Assembly: GCA_030040715.1 (NCBI GenBank) | Contig: JASHTF010000318.1 | Coordinates: 1 to 61,757 of the forward strand | Direction: 5' to 3' | Length of the DNA stretch: 61,757 nucleotides | Source of the DNA: Gammaproteobacteria bacterium | GTDB lineage: Bacteria; Pseudomonadota; Gammaproteobacteria; Steroidobacterales; Steroidobacteraceae | In this document: positions 55,577-61,648 of the stretch, one piece after another | Numbering within the stretch: position 1 is the first letter of the stretch | Layout of the letters: every line of letters begins with the position of its first letter | Notes under the pieces: generated by a model | What the model was told of the DNA's origin: nothing | What the model saw: only the letters and a program-made list of their open reading frames with translations | The model's database searches: none | Translations under genes and position numbers: made by a program

Positions 55577-57670
55577 TTGCGCCTTAGCGCCGCCGCATAC
55601 GCTTTCTTAGCTCTGGTTTCATCAAACGCTGAATCGCAGGTCGCGCCCGCCCCAGAGACCCACGGCATCGTGGTCGCCAACATGGACCGCTCGGTTAAGC
55701 CAGGGGACGATTTCTACCACTTCGCCAACGGCGATTGGATCAAGCGCACCGAAATTCCGCCTGATCGCAGTTACATTGGAGTCATCGACTCCCTAATCGA
55801 TCTGAGCCAAAAGCGTGTCGCTCGGCTCATCGAAGAAGCAGCCAAAGCCAACCCGCCTGCTGGTTCCAATACCCGCAAAATTGCCGACCTCTACCATTCC
55901 TACATGGACGAGGCCGCCATCGAAGCCAAAGGCGTCGCCCCGCTCCGTCCACAGCTCGACGCCATTGCGGCTGTCCGCGACAAGCACGAACTGGCGCGGG
56001 TTTTGGGCGAGAGTCTCCGGGCGGATGTCGATGCCCTGAACTGCGGCTGCTTTCATACCCCGAACCTTTTCGGGCTGTGGGTCGCACCCAGCTTTAACGA
56101 CCCCGAGCACTATGCCGCCTACCTGATGCAAGGCGGCCTGGAAATGCCCGACCGCGAATACTACCTTTCCGACAGCGCGAGCATGCGCGACATCCGCGCC
56201 AAATTTCAGACGCACGTTTCAGCCATGCTGAAGCTGGCTGGATTCGCCGACACGGACCTCCGCGCCCAGCGCATCGTCGAACTGGAGCACGCCATCGCCG
56301 AAAAACACATTCCGTTGGCGGATCAGCACGACACCTACAAGGCAAACAACCCTTGGAGACAAGCCGACTTCGCCGCCAACGCCCCCGGCCTCGACTGGGC
56401 CGCGTACTTTCACGGCGCCGGTCTCAGCGGCCAGGCCAACCTCATCGTCTGGGAGCCCTCAGCCTTCACCGGAGAGTCCGCGCTCGTCGCCTCCACGGCG
56501 CTCGACACATGGAAAGACTGGCTGGCCTTCCACTTGATTGAGGACTACGCCGACGTTCTGCCCAAAGCCTTGGCCGACGAGCACTTCGCCTTCTTCGGCA
56601 AGACCCTCTCCGGCACACCGGGACAGCGGCCGCGCTGGCAGCGCGGCGTCGCACTGGTCAGCGACCCGGACAGAGGCGCAGCCAATACCCTTGCAGGCCG
56701 GGGCGTGCTCGGCGACGCTGTCGGAAAGATCTACGCGCAGCGCTACTTCTCACCCGAGACCAAGGCCCAGATCCAAGCCATGGTCGCGAGCATCATTGCC
56801 GCTTACCGGCGCCGAATTGAGGCTCTCTCCTGGATGGATCCTGCGACCAAGGCCGAAGCCCAAGCGAAGCTCGCCACTCTCTATGTGGGAATCGGTTACC
56901 CGGAGACCTGGCTCGACTACTCCTCCTACGAAGTCAAGGCGGACGACGTCTTCGGCAACCTCTGGCGCGGCGGCCTGTTTGATTACCACCGCCTCGTCGC
57001 CCGTCTCGGCCATCCCGTGGATCGCAGAGAGTGGGGCGAGGAGCCGCAGACCGTCGATGCCACCGAACTACCCCTGCAAAACGCGCTCAACTTTCCCGCC
57101 GGATATCTCGAACCGCCAAAGTTCGACCCGCAGGCTCCCGCGGCAGTGAACTACGGGGCCATTGGCAGTGTCATCGGGCACGAGATCAGCCATACCTTTG
57201 ACACCGAAGGCAGCGCGTTCGATCCCACGGGGCGTATGCGCAACTGGTGGAAACCCGCCGACCTGGCGCATTTCAACGCGGCCGCCGCCAGACTCACCGC
57301 GCAGTACGACACGTACAAACCCGTTGCCGATCTCGCAGTGAATGGTAAGCAGACGCTTGATGAGAACATCGCCGACCTCGGCGGCATTTCCGCAAGCTAC
57401 GATGCGTACCGCGCCTCCCTCGCGGGCAAGCCCGCTCCCGTCCAGAACGGCCTCTCCGGCGACCAGCAGTTCTTCCTCGGCTTCGCACAATCCCGGGCAT
57501 CAAAGTCGACTGAGGCTTCTCTCCGCGAGCAGTTGATGACCGACGACCACTCCCCCGAAGAGTTTCGGATAGACACAGTGCGTAACCTCGACGCCTGGTA
57601 CGCGGCATTCGATGTGAAACCCGGCGACAAGCTCTATCTCGCCCCGGCCGACCGCGTTCGAATTTGGTGA
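55577..57670 (+). CDS. M13-family (neprilysin-like) metallopeptidase, divergent paralogue
   Basis: 697 residues from the TTG at 55577. Signal peptide LRLSAAAYAFLALVSSNAESQ. N-terminal M13 signature NMDRSVKPGDDFYHFANGDWIKRTEIPPDRS. Zinc motif GHEISHTFDTEG at about residue 535, third ligand LDENIADLGGI, C-terminal DRVRIW. Unlike the paralogue at 29994, the substrate-binding NAYY motif is replaced: the region reads TVDATELPLQNALNFPAGYLEPP, so specificity must differ or activity is altered. First gene of the block between msrA repeat copies A and B, followed by HigBA. Confidence 0.93.
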   Translation: MRLSAAAYAFLALVSSNAESQVAPAPETHGIVVANMDRSVKPGDDFYHFANGDWIKRTEIPPDRSYIGVIDSLIDLSQKRVARLIEEAAKANPPAGSNTRKIADLYHSYMDEAAIEAKGVAPLRPQLDAIAAVRDKHELARVLGESLRADVDALNCGCFHTPNLFGLWVAPSFNDPEHYAAYLMQGGLEMPDREYYLSDSASMRDIRAKFQTHVSAMLKLAGFADTDLRAQRIVELEHAIAEKHIPLADQHDTYKANNPWRQADFAANAPGLDWAAYFHGAGLSGQANLIVWEPSAFTGESALVASTALDTWKDWLAFHLIEDYADVLPKALADEHFAFFGKTLSGTPGQRPRWQRGVALVSDPDRGAANTLAGRGVLGDAVGKIYAQRYFSPETKAQIQAMVASIIAAYRRRIEALSWMDPATKAEAQAKLATLYVGIGYPETWLDYSSYEVKADDVFGNLWRGGLFDYHRLVARLGHPVDRREWGEEPQTVDATELPLQNALNFPAGYLEPPKFDPQAPAAVNYGAIGSVIGHEISHTFDTEGSAFDPTGRMRNWWKPADLAHFNAAAARLTAQYDTYKPVADLAVNGKQTLDENIADLGGISASYDAYRASLAGKPAPVQNGLSGDQQFFLGFAQSRASKSTEASLREQLMTDDHSPEEFRIDTVRNLDAWYAAFDVKPGDKLYLAPADRVRIW

Positions 57671-57829
57671 CTTGACCGAGTCACGACGGGCTGGCGAGAG
57701 TCACGCTCGGCCATTGCTCGACTCGGACTGACGCTTGGTCTACGCACAGCAGCGCTGAGGCAACCCTCCAGGAGCGGGCTTTCTTACCTGCTTGGTCGAT
57801 CTGAGGGAACTACGCTCAAATAGTGATGC

Positions 57830-57858
57830 TTGACGATACTAACGAGCAGCGTTACTAT
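57830..57858 (+). promoter_or_regulatory. Promoter of higBA, predicted leaderless
   Basis: TTGACG (57830-57835), 17-base spacer, TACTAT (57853-57858): one of the best sigma-70 matches in the window. The GTG of higB at 57864 begins six bases after the -10 box, where transcription should start, so the transcript would have virtually no leader and no RBS. Confidence 0.75.
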
Positions 57859-57863
57859 ATGGT

Positions 57864-58145
57864 GTGATCAAGTCCTTTCGAGGCAAGGAGGCTGAGAGGG
57901 TCTGGAGTCGCGAGTACTCCAAGCGGATTCCGCGCTATATTCAAGAGCGGGCGCTGATGAAGTTGCAGCAGCTGAACGCGGCTGGAGACCTAAAGGACCT
58001 TTCGATTCCAAGCTCGAATCAGCTCGAGGCTCTGAAGGGCGATCGGAAGGGCGATCACAGCATCCGGATTAACAAGCAGTGGCGGATCTGTTTCAGGTGG
58101 CGTGACGGTCATGCCTTTGAAGTCGAGATCGTCGATTATCACTAG
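57864..58145 (+). CDS. higB: HigB-family toxin (RelE/ParE-like mRNA interferase)
   Basis: 93 residues, GTG start. MIKSFRGKEAERVWSREYSKRIPRYIQERALMKLQQLNAA, then LSIPSSNQLEALKGDRKGDHSIRINKQWRICFRW and FEVEIVDYH: this is the HigB (RelE superfamily) toxin, a ribosome-dependent mRNA endonuclease. The conserved basic/aromatic residues of the C-terminal strand (RINKQWRICFRW) are present, so it appears active. The toxin gene comes first, as is typical for higBA. Neutralised by HigA 14 bases downstream. Confidence 0.93.
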   Translation: MIKSFRGKEAERVWSREYSKRIPRYIQERALMKLQQLNAAGDLKDLSIPSSNQLEALKGDRKGDHSIRINKQWRICFRWRDGHAFEVEIVDYH

Positions 58146-58159
58146 GCGGGAATAGGGTT

Positions 58160-58483
58160 ATGGCAGCACGAAAGATCAAGCTTACGCATCCGGGCAAGAT
58201 TCTCCGGGAGGAGTTCATGGAGCCAATAGGCCTGAGTGCGTATGCAGTGGCTAAGGCCCTGGACGTTCCGCTGCCTCGCGTAAACGACATCGTTCGCGAG
58301 AAGCGCTCGATCTCGCCAGAAATGGCCGTGCTGCTTTCGGCGTATTTTGGTACTTCGGACGGCTATTGGATCAATTTGCAGGCGCACTTTGACCTGGAAA
58401 TGGCCAAAGACAGGGTCGGCAAACAGGCCGCCCGGATCAGCCCGCATCCTCACGGTGCAGACGGCAGCTTGCAGCCCGTCTGA
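58160..58483 (+). CDS. higA: HigA-family antitoxin (XRE helix-turn-helix)
   Basis: 107 residues. HPGKILREEFMEPIGLSAYAVAKALDVPLPRVNDIVREKRSISPEMAVLLSAYFGTS is the HigA HTH domain, with YWINLQAHFDLEMAKD as the closing segment. Binds its own promoter and the toxin. The C-terminal extension ISPHPHGADGSLQPV is unusual and is where similarity to typical HigA ends. It runs close to msrA repeat copy B. Confidence 0.93.
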   Translation: MAARKIKLTHPGKILREEFMEPIGLSAYAVAKALDVPLPRVNDIVREKRSISPEMAVLLSAYFGTSDGYWINLQAHFDLEMAKDRVGKQAARISPHPHGADGSLQPV

Positions 58484-58571
58484 GGCCAGTGCGCGTCTAC
58501 CGGTGGAACGACTGCACGGTCTACCGGAAGTCGACCGGGCCGTAGCGCGAGCGGATCTAACTCCGTGGCGT

Positions 58572-58704
58572 CTGTGGGATTTCCACGTATCGGGCGTACT
58601 ATCACCAGCAGTACCTCGCGGAGAATCCGGGAGGGTACTGCCCGGATCACTCATGTGGGGTGACGTTTAAATCTGCGGAGTTACGAGAGGGCGAGAAGGC
58701 GTAG
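58572..58704 (+). repeat. msrA-like 3'-end repeat, copy B (truncated gene fragment)
   Basis: 133 bases starting CTGTGGGATTTCCACGTAT and ending at TAG. In frame it reads CGISTYRAYYHQQYLAENPG, then GYCPDHSCGVTFKSAELREGEKA and stop: the end of an MsrA with the rest missing (no start codon; TAA about 20 bases upstream in frame). Gap-free alignment with copy C has 15 differences, and five of the first eight are silent codon changes, so the source was once a selected gene. Confidence 0.88.
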
Positions 58705-58782
58705 TCGAAGCTACAGCGAGGGTTTCAACAGGAAGTCAGGCGGTTAGATGCCTCCAGAGCCGAAAGCCTGGGTGTTCTTGCC

Positions 58783-58822
58783 GGAAAACAGCAGCTGTTT
58801 TCGACGCCGAAGTCTACCGGAA
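58783..58822. repeat. Flank repeat 2
   Basis: 40 bases GGAAAACAGCAGCTGTTTTC ... CTACCGGAA, matching 55366-55405 with 7 differences. Lies 78 bases behind copy B, much as flank repeat 1 lies 77 bases behind msrA, so spacing is conserved too. Confidence 0.8.
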
Positions 58823-58875
58823 GTCTACCGTCGACCGCGGCTCAGGATAGTCCGCGGTGAAGGTAACGAACACGA

Positions 58876-58904
58876 TTGTAGTAGCTACGATGTGTAGCTA
58901 CAAT
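58876..58904 (+). promoter_or_regulatory. Promoter of brnTA, predicted leaderless
   Basis: TTGTAG (58876-58881), 17-base spacer, TACAAT (58899-58904). The brnT ATG at 58910 starts five bases after the -10 box, so transcription should begin at or beside the start codon, leaving no RBS. Confidence 0.7.
58881..58901. promoter_or_regulatory. Candidate BrnA operator: two palindromic octamers
   Basis: GTAGCTAC at 58881-58888 and again at 58894-58901, each a perfect palindrome, five bases apart. Both sit between the -35 and -10 boxes and overlap their edges. A ribbon-helix-helix antitoxin such as BrnA binding here would block RNA polymerase, giving autorepression. Confidence 0.65.
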
Positions 58905-58909
58905 AGTCC

Positions 58910-59182
58910 ATGTTTACGTGGGATGAGGCGAAGCGCCTAGGGAATCTTCGTAAACATGGCATCGATTTTCGCGATGCACCGAAGATCTTTCGCGGATTCA
59001 CGCTCACGGCAGAGGACGATCGCGAATTCTACGGTGAGCGGCGTTTCCTCACGCTGGGGCTGCTCGAGGATCAAGTCGTCTCGGTCTCCCACACTGAGCG
59101 TGGTGAGGTCATTCGTATTATTTCGATTCGTAAGGCTACGAAACATGAAGCGCGCTTCTACTTCTCGCAAATCACAGACTGA
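58910..59182 (+). CDS. brnT: BrnT-family toxin (RelE-like ribonuclease)
   Basis: 90 residues. MFTWDEAKRLGNLRKHGIDFRDAPKIFRGFTLTAEDDREFYGERRFLTLGLLEDQVVSVSHTERGEVIRIISIRKATKHEARFY is the complete BrnT pattern, with the N-terminal WDExKxxxNxxKHGIDF motif and the R-I-I-S-x-R-K-A core. Toxin that cleaves RNA and halts translation. The next gene, brnA, starts 38 bases before its stop. Confidence 0.95.
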   Translation: MFTWDEAKRLGNLRKHGIDFRDAPKIFRGFTLTAEDDREFYGERRFLTLGLLEDQVVSVSHTERGEVIRIISIRKATKHEARFYFSQITD

Positions 59183-59423
59183 TCTGCGTCGCGTCAGACA
59201 AACGACGGATGCGAACATGGTAAGGGACGGCGATGCGCCGGAGTGGACGCCCGAGATGTTCGCCCGCGCCGTGGCGCGCAAGGGACTGAAGCCCGTTTCC
59301 AAGAAGGCGCTACTATCGCTTCGTATCGATGCGGACGTCATTGAGTGGTTCAAGTCGCAAGGTGCGGGGTATCAGTCGAGAATGAACGCATTGCTGAGAG
59401 CGTACATGGAAGCGCACAAGTAA
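59145..59423 (+). CDS. brnA: BrnA-family antitoxin (ribbon-helix-helix)
   Basis: 92 residues from the ATG at 59145; the track frame from 58956 is not a plausible gene. WTPEMFARAVARKGLKPVSKKALLSLRIDADVIEWFKSQGAGYQSRMNALLRAYMEAH is a typical BrnA: ribbon-helix-helix DNA-binding C-terminus and toxin-binding N-terminus. Overlaps brnT by 38 bases. Likely represses the operator at 58881-58901. Confidence 0.93.
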   Translation: MKRASTSRKSQTDLRRVRQTTDANMVRDGDAPEWTPEMFARAVARKGLKPVSKKALLSLRIDADVIEWFKSQGAGYQSRMNALLRAYMEAHK

Positions 59424-59490
59424 AAATCACCGGGTGAATCAACATGTACTTTGATGTTAATTTGAACGACCAGAAGCTTGGCTCCGGTCG

Positions 59491-60084
59491 CTAACGCATC
59501 GCCGACGAATGACGACGCCTTCGTTTCACCGCCGCCACTCGGGGCATAGATGAACTGAGCCCTGCGACAAGAAGTCGTAGAGCGACAGCAACATCCTCGG
59601 ACGTTGCCGGCCCTAGCCGGCCGCTGAGTTCTATCGTCGCCAGTCCTTGCGCCATCGCTCGACAAGCCAGCGTCGCGGCGACGGCATGTTTTGGCGTTAT
59701 CCCGGCAACGCGCTTGGCCAAGACCTCGTAACTACCCCGCACTGCGTCCGTGTCTGCCCGTCCGTATTCGTGGCTATACATCAACCGGAACAGTGCGGGG
59801 TTCGCGCGAGCGAAATCAATGAATGCCATTCCTTGAGCAAACAGCGCCTGGCGGGCCTCGGGCTTTCTGTCTGCGGCAGCAAGGGCGTCTCGCAAAATTA
59901 CAAATCCATAACTTGCAACAGAGGACAGCAGTGCCGCCTTGTCCGCGAAGTGTCGATACGGGGCCATTGCCGAGACGCCCGCCTCGCGGGCGACGCTCCG
60001 CAGGCTGGGCTCGGCCCCGCCAGCTTCCAGTAGCTTGAGCGCAGCCTCGATCAGGGTCTTTCGAAGTCCGGGGGTGGCGTCCAC
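59491..60084 (-). CDS. TetR-family transcriptional regulator
   Basis: 197 residues, GTG start at 60084. LRKTLIEAALKLLEAGGAEPSLRSVAREAGVSAMAPYRHFADKAALLSSVA is the TetR HTH. The C-terminal ligand domain (GMAFIDFARANPALFRLMYSHEYG) matches the TetR_C WHG subgroup. The end is basic (VKRRRRHSSAMR). Divergent from the hydrolase at 60169; two perfect inverted repeats lie between them, so it most likely controls both itself and the hydrolase. Confidence 0.92.
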   Translation of the reverse strand: MDATPGLRKTLIEAALKLLEAGGAEPSLRSVAREAGVSAMAPYRHFADKAALLSSVASYGFVILRDALAAADRKPEARQALFAQGMAFIDFARANPALFRLMYSHEYGRADTDAVRGSYEVLAKRVAGITPKHAVAATLACRAMAQGLATIELSGRLGPATSEDVAVALRLLVAGLSSSMPRVAAVKRRRRHSSAMR

Positions 60085-60096
60085 TTGACGTTCCGT

Positions 60097-60113
60097 TGTT
60101 TACGGTGTAAACA
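60097..60113. promoter_or_regulatory. TetR operator site 1
   Basis: Perfect inverted repeat TGTTTACGGTGTAAACA (7-base arms, 3-base centre) in the 84-base gap between the divergent TetR and hydrolase genes. Confidence 0.8.
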
Positions 60114-60122
60114 GCATACGGT

Positions 60123-60137
60123 GTTTACAATGTAAAC
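60123..60137. promoter_or_regulatory. TetR operator site 2
   Basis: Perfect inverted repeat GTTTACAATGTAAAC (6-base arms) centred 25 bases from site 1 and sharing its arms GTTTAC/GTAAAC. It overlaps a TACAAT hexamer (60126-60131) that could be a -10 box for the hydrolase. Confidence 0.8.
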
Positions 60138-60168
60138 GCCAAGAGACTTCCACTTGCCGGGAATCGCC

Positions 60169-60984
60169 ATGAGAACCGCAAACACCATCCTTGGCCCCAT
60201 CTACGTCGACGATCAGGGAAGCGTCGGTGAACCAGTTGCAGTGCTCTGGCCCAGCCTGTTTACCGATCACCGCATGTGGGATCGGCAGGTCGCAGCCTTA
60301 CGAGCTGTGGGTTGGCGCACGTTGGCCTTGGACCCGCCGGGTCACGGCCAGAGTCCTGGTCCGGGACACCCCTTTAAAATGGACGAATGTGCGGAGGCGG
60401 CGGTTCAGGTGCTCGACGCACTGGGCGTGCTCGAGCCGGTGGTCGTGCTCGGAACGTCGTGGGGCGGCATGATCGCGCCCCGTATTGCGTTGCGAGTGCC
60501 GGATCGGATTCGAGGCATGGTGTTGTTTAACACCACGGCGGAGAGGGCGACAGCGTATGACCGAATGATGAATACGCTGCTCACCAAAATGCTTGCGATT
60601 GGCGCACTCGACACGTTGGTCAATCGCATGAACGTGTCCTTGATTTTTTCACCCGAGACCCGGCGCTCGAAACCGGAACTCGGAGTCGAGCTTTGCAAGA
60701 ACTATCGTTCGTGGAACCGCCGCGAAGTCATAAACACTGTGCGATCAGTACTAGTGGACCGGGATTCCACTCTCGACGCGCTTCATAACGTGAAGCCCCC
60801 GGCACTTGTCGTATCGGGTAAGGAAGACACGATTCTCCCGTCTAGCCATAGCCGTCGAATCGCAGAGCGGTTGCCAAATGCCCGGCATGTAGAAGTTGCT
60901 GGCGCAGCGCATCTTGTGCCGCTGGAGGAGCCCGATGCGGCGAACAAGCTAATTCTCGATTTTCTTCGGTCTGTCGGGCATTGA
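60169..60984 (+). CDS. Alpha/beta hydrolase (3-oxoadipate enol-lactonase/esterase-like)
   Basis: 271 residues from the ATG at 60169 (track start TTG 60154). LWPSLFTDHRMWDRQVAALRAVGWRTLALDPPGHGQSPG, nucleophile VLGTSWGGMIAPRIALRVPDRIRGMVLFNTT (Ser at about 97), acid in VVSGKEDTILP, and His in GAAHLVPLEEP. Typical soluble hydrolase of the enol-lactonase/haloperoxidase-like class. TetR-controlled expression suggests it answers a small-molecule ligand. Substrate unknown. Confidence 0.9.
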   Translation: MRTANTILGPIYVDDQGSVGEPVAVLWPSLFTDHRMWDRQVAALRAVGWRTLALDPPGHGQSPGPGHPFKMDECAEAAVQVLDALGVLEPVVVLGTSWGGMIAPRIALRVPDRIRGMVLFNTTAERATAYDRMMNTLLTKMLAIGALDTLVNRMNVSLIFSPETRRSKPELGVELCKNYRSWNRREVINTVRSVLVDRDSTLDALHNVKPPALVVSGKEDTILPSSHSRRIAERLPNARHVEVAGAAHLVPLEEPDAANKLILDFLRSVGH

Positions 60985-61123
60985 CCGTGGTCATGCTGCT
61001 GCTGGCGGTCATCTCCTTCGTCGGGACGCATCTAGCGCGCGGGGAGTGGATCGGCGTGGCCAGAAACTCGACATCGTCTTCTCGGCCGACCCAAAGGCAG
61101 GTGTACCGCTGGATCGATGTAGA

Positions 61124-61157
61124 GGTCGACTGAAAGTCGACCGGTAGAGGCCTACCG
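61124..61157. repeat. Adjacent inverted repeats (hairpin pair)
   Basis: GGTCGACT-GAA-AGTCGACC (61124-61142) directly followed by CGGTAG-AGGC-CTACCG (61142-61157). Both are perfect. Related words (GTCTACCGG, GTCGACCGG) occur upstream of copy B at 58495-58545. No T-run follows, so this is more like a REP-type element than a terminator. Confidence 0.7.
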
Positions 61158-61177
61158 CAGCAATAAATGTGGGGATT

Positions 61178-61310
61178 CTGTGGGATTTCCACGTATCGCG
61201 CGTACTATCACCAGCAGTACCTCGCGAAGAATCCGGGCGGGTATTGCCCGGATCACTCGTGCGGGGTCTCGTTTAAATCTGCGGAGTTAGAGGTGGGGGA
61301 GGGGGCGTAG
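61178..61310 (+). repeat. msrA-like 3'-end repeat, copy C (truncated gene fragment)
   Basis: 133 bases from CTGTGGGATTTCCACGTAT to TAG; same length, same ends and 118 of 133 bases equal to copy B by hand count. It encodes [20 protein letters not shown] then GYCPDHSCGVSFKSAELEVGEGA and stop. The bases after it (GAGCTACACCGAGGGG) also resemble those after copy B (GAAGCTACAGCGAGGG). Confidence 0.88.
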
Positions 61311-61330
61311 CGCGAGCTACACCGAGGGGT

Positions 61331-61636
61331 CTACAAAGGTGCGAGGTTCCCGTATTGGAACCCCCGCATCATTACTGGCCCGGTATTGCCGGTCGGCGCA
61401 TAAGCCTGACGGCAGATAAGCAACAGTCCGGGCGAAAATACCTCGACGTGGCAGTACATGTTGACGACGGGGACGGCGTCGTTGGCACGCATCACGCAAG
61501 TCTTGCCGGCAGTAACTTTGGAGTCGCCGGCGCTAGCCCGCGCCAGTCCCGGCAATCTGGAGCCCTTGGCCTGCAAGTAGCATGGGCTCGGGCCGGGCGC
61601 CTCGTTCAAGAATGATTTGCTGGACGCGATAGCCAT
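61331..61636 (-). CDS. Small protein of unknown function next to the edge antitoxin
   Basis: 101 residues, starting 12 bases after the stop of the edge antitoxin gene in the same direction. The C-terminal half (KVTAGKTCVMRANDAVPVVNMYCHVEVFSPGLLLICRQ) has a regular hydrophobic pattern and three Cys. No RBS and no domain recognised. Could be a third partner of the module or a spurious frame. Confidence 0.35.
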   Translation of the reverse strand: MAIASSKSFLNEAPGPSPCYLQAKGSRLPGLARASAGDSKVTAGKTCVMRANDAVPVVNMYCHVEVFSPGLLLICRQAYAPTGNTGPVMMRGFQYGNLAPL

Positions 61637-61648
61637 GAGGGCCCGGAC

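Larger units (their letters stand above)
58484..58909. other. Repeat-bearing gap between HigBA and BrnTA
   Basis: No complete gene. Contains GTCTACCGG/GTCGACCGG words at 58495-58545, msrA repeat copy B at 58572-58704, a flank repeat at 58783-58822, and the brnTA promoter/operator at its right end. Confidence 0.8.
60985..61330. other. Repeat-bearing gap with hairpins and msrA repeat copy C
   Basis: No complete gene. Holds two adjacent hairpin-forming inverted repeats (61124-61157) and msrA repeat copy C. A 47-codon plus frame at its left end has no RBS and was not called. Confidence 0.75.

Noticed and set aside
60994-61134. 47-codon plus ORF after the hydrolase
   Set aside because: No RBS and no family resemblance; the second half is Ser/Arg-rich with no pattern.
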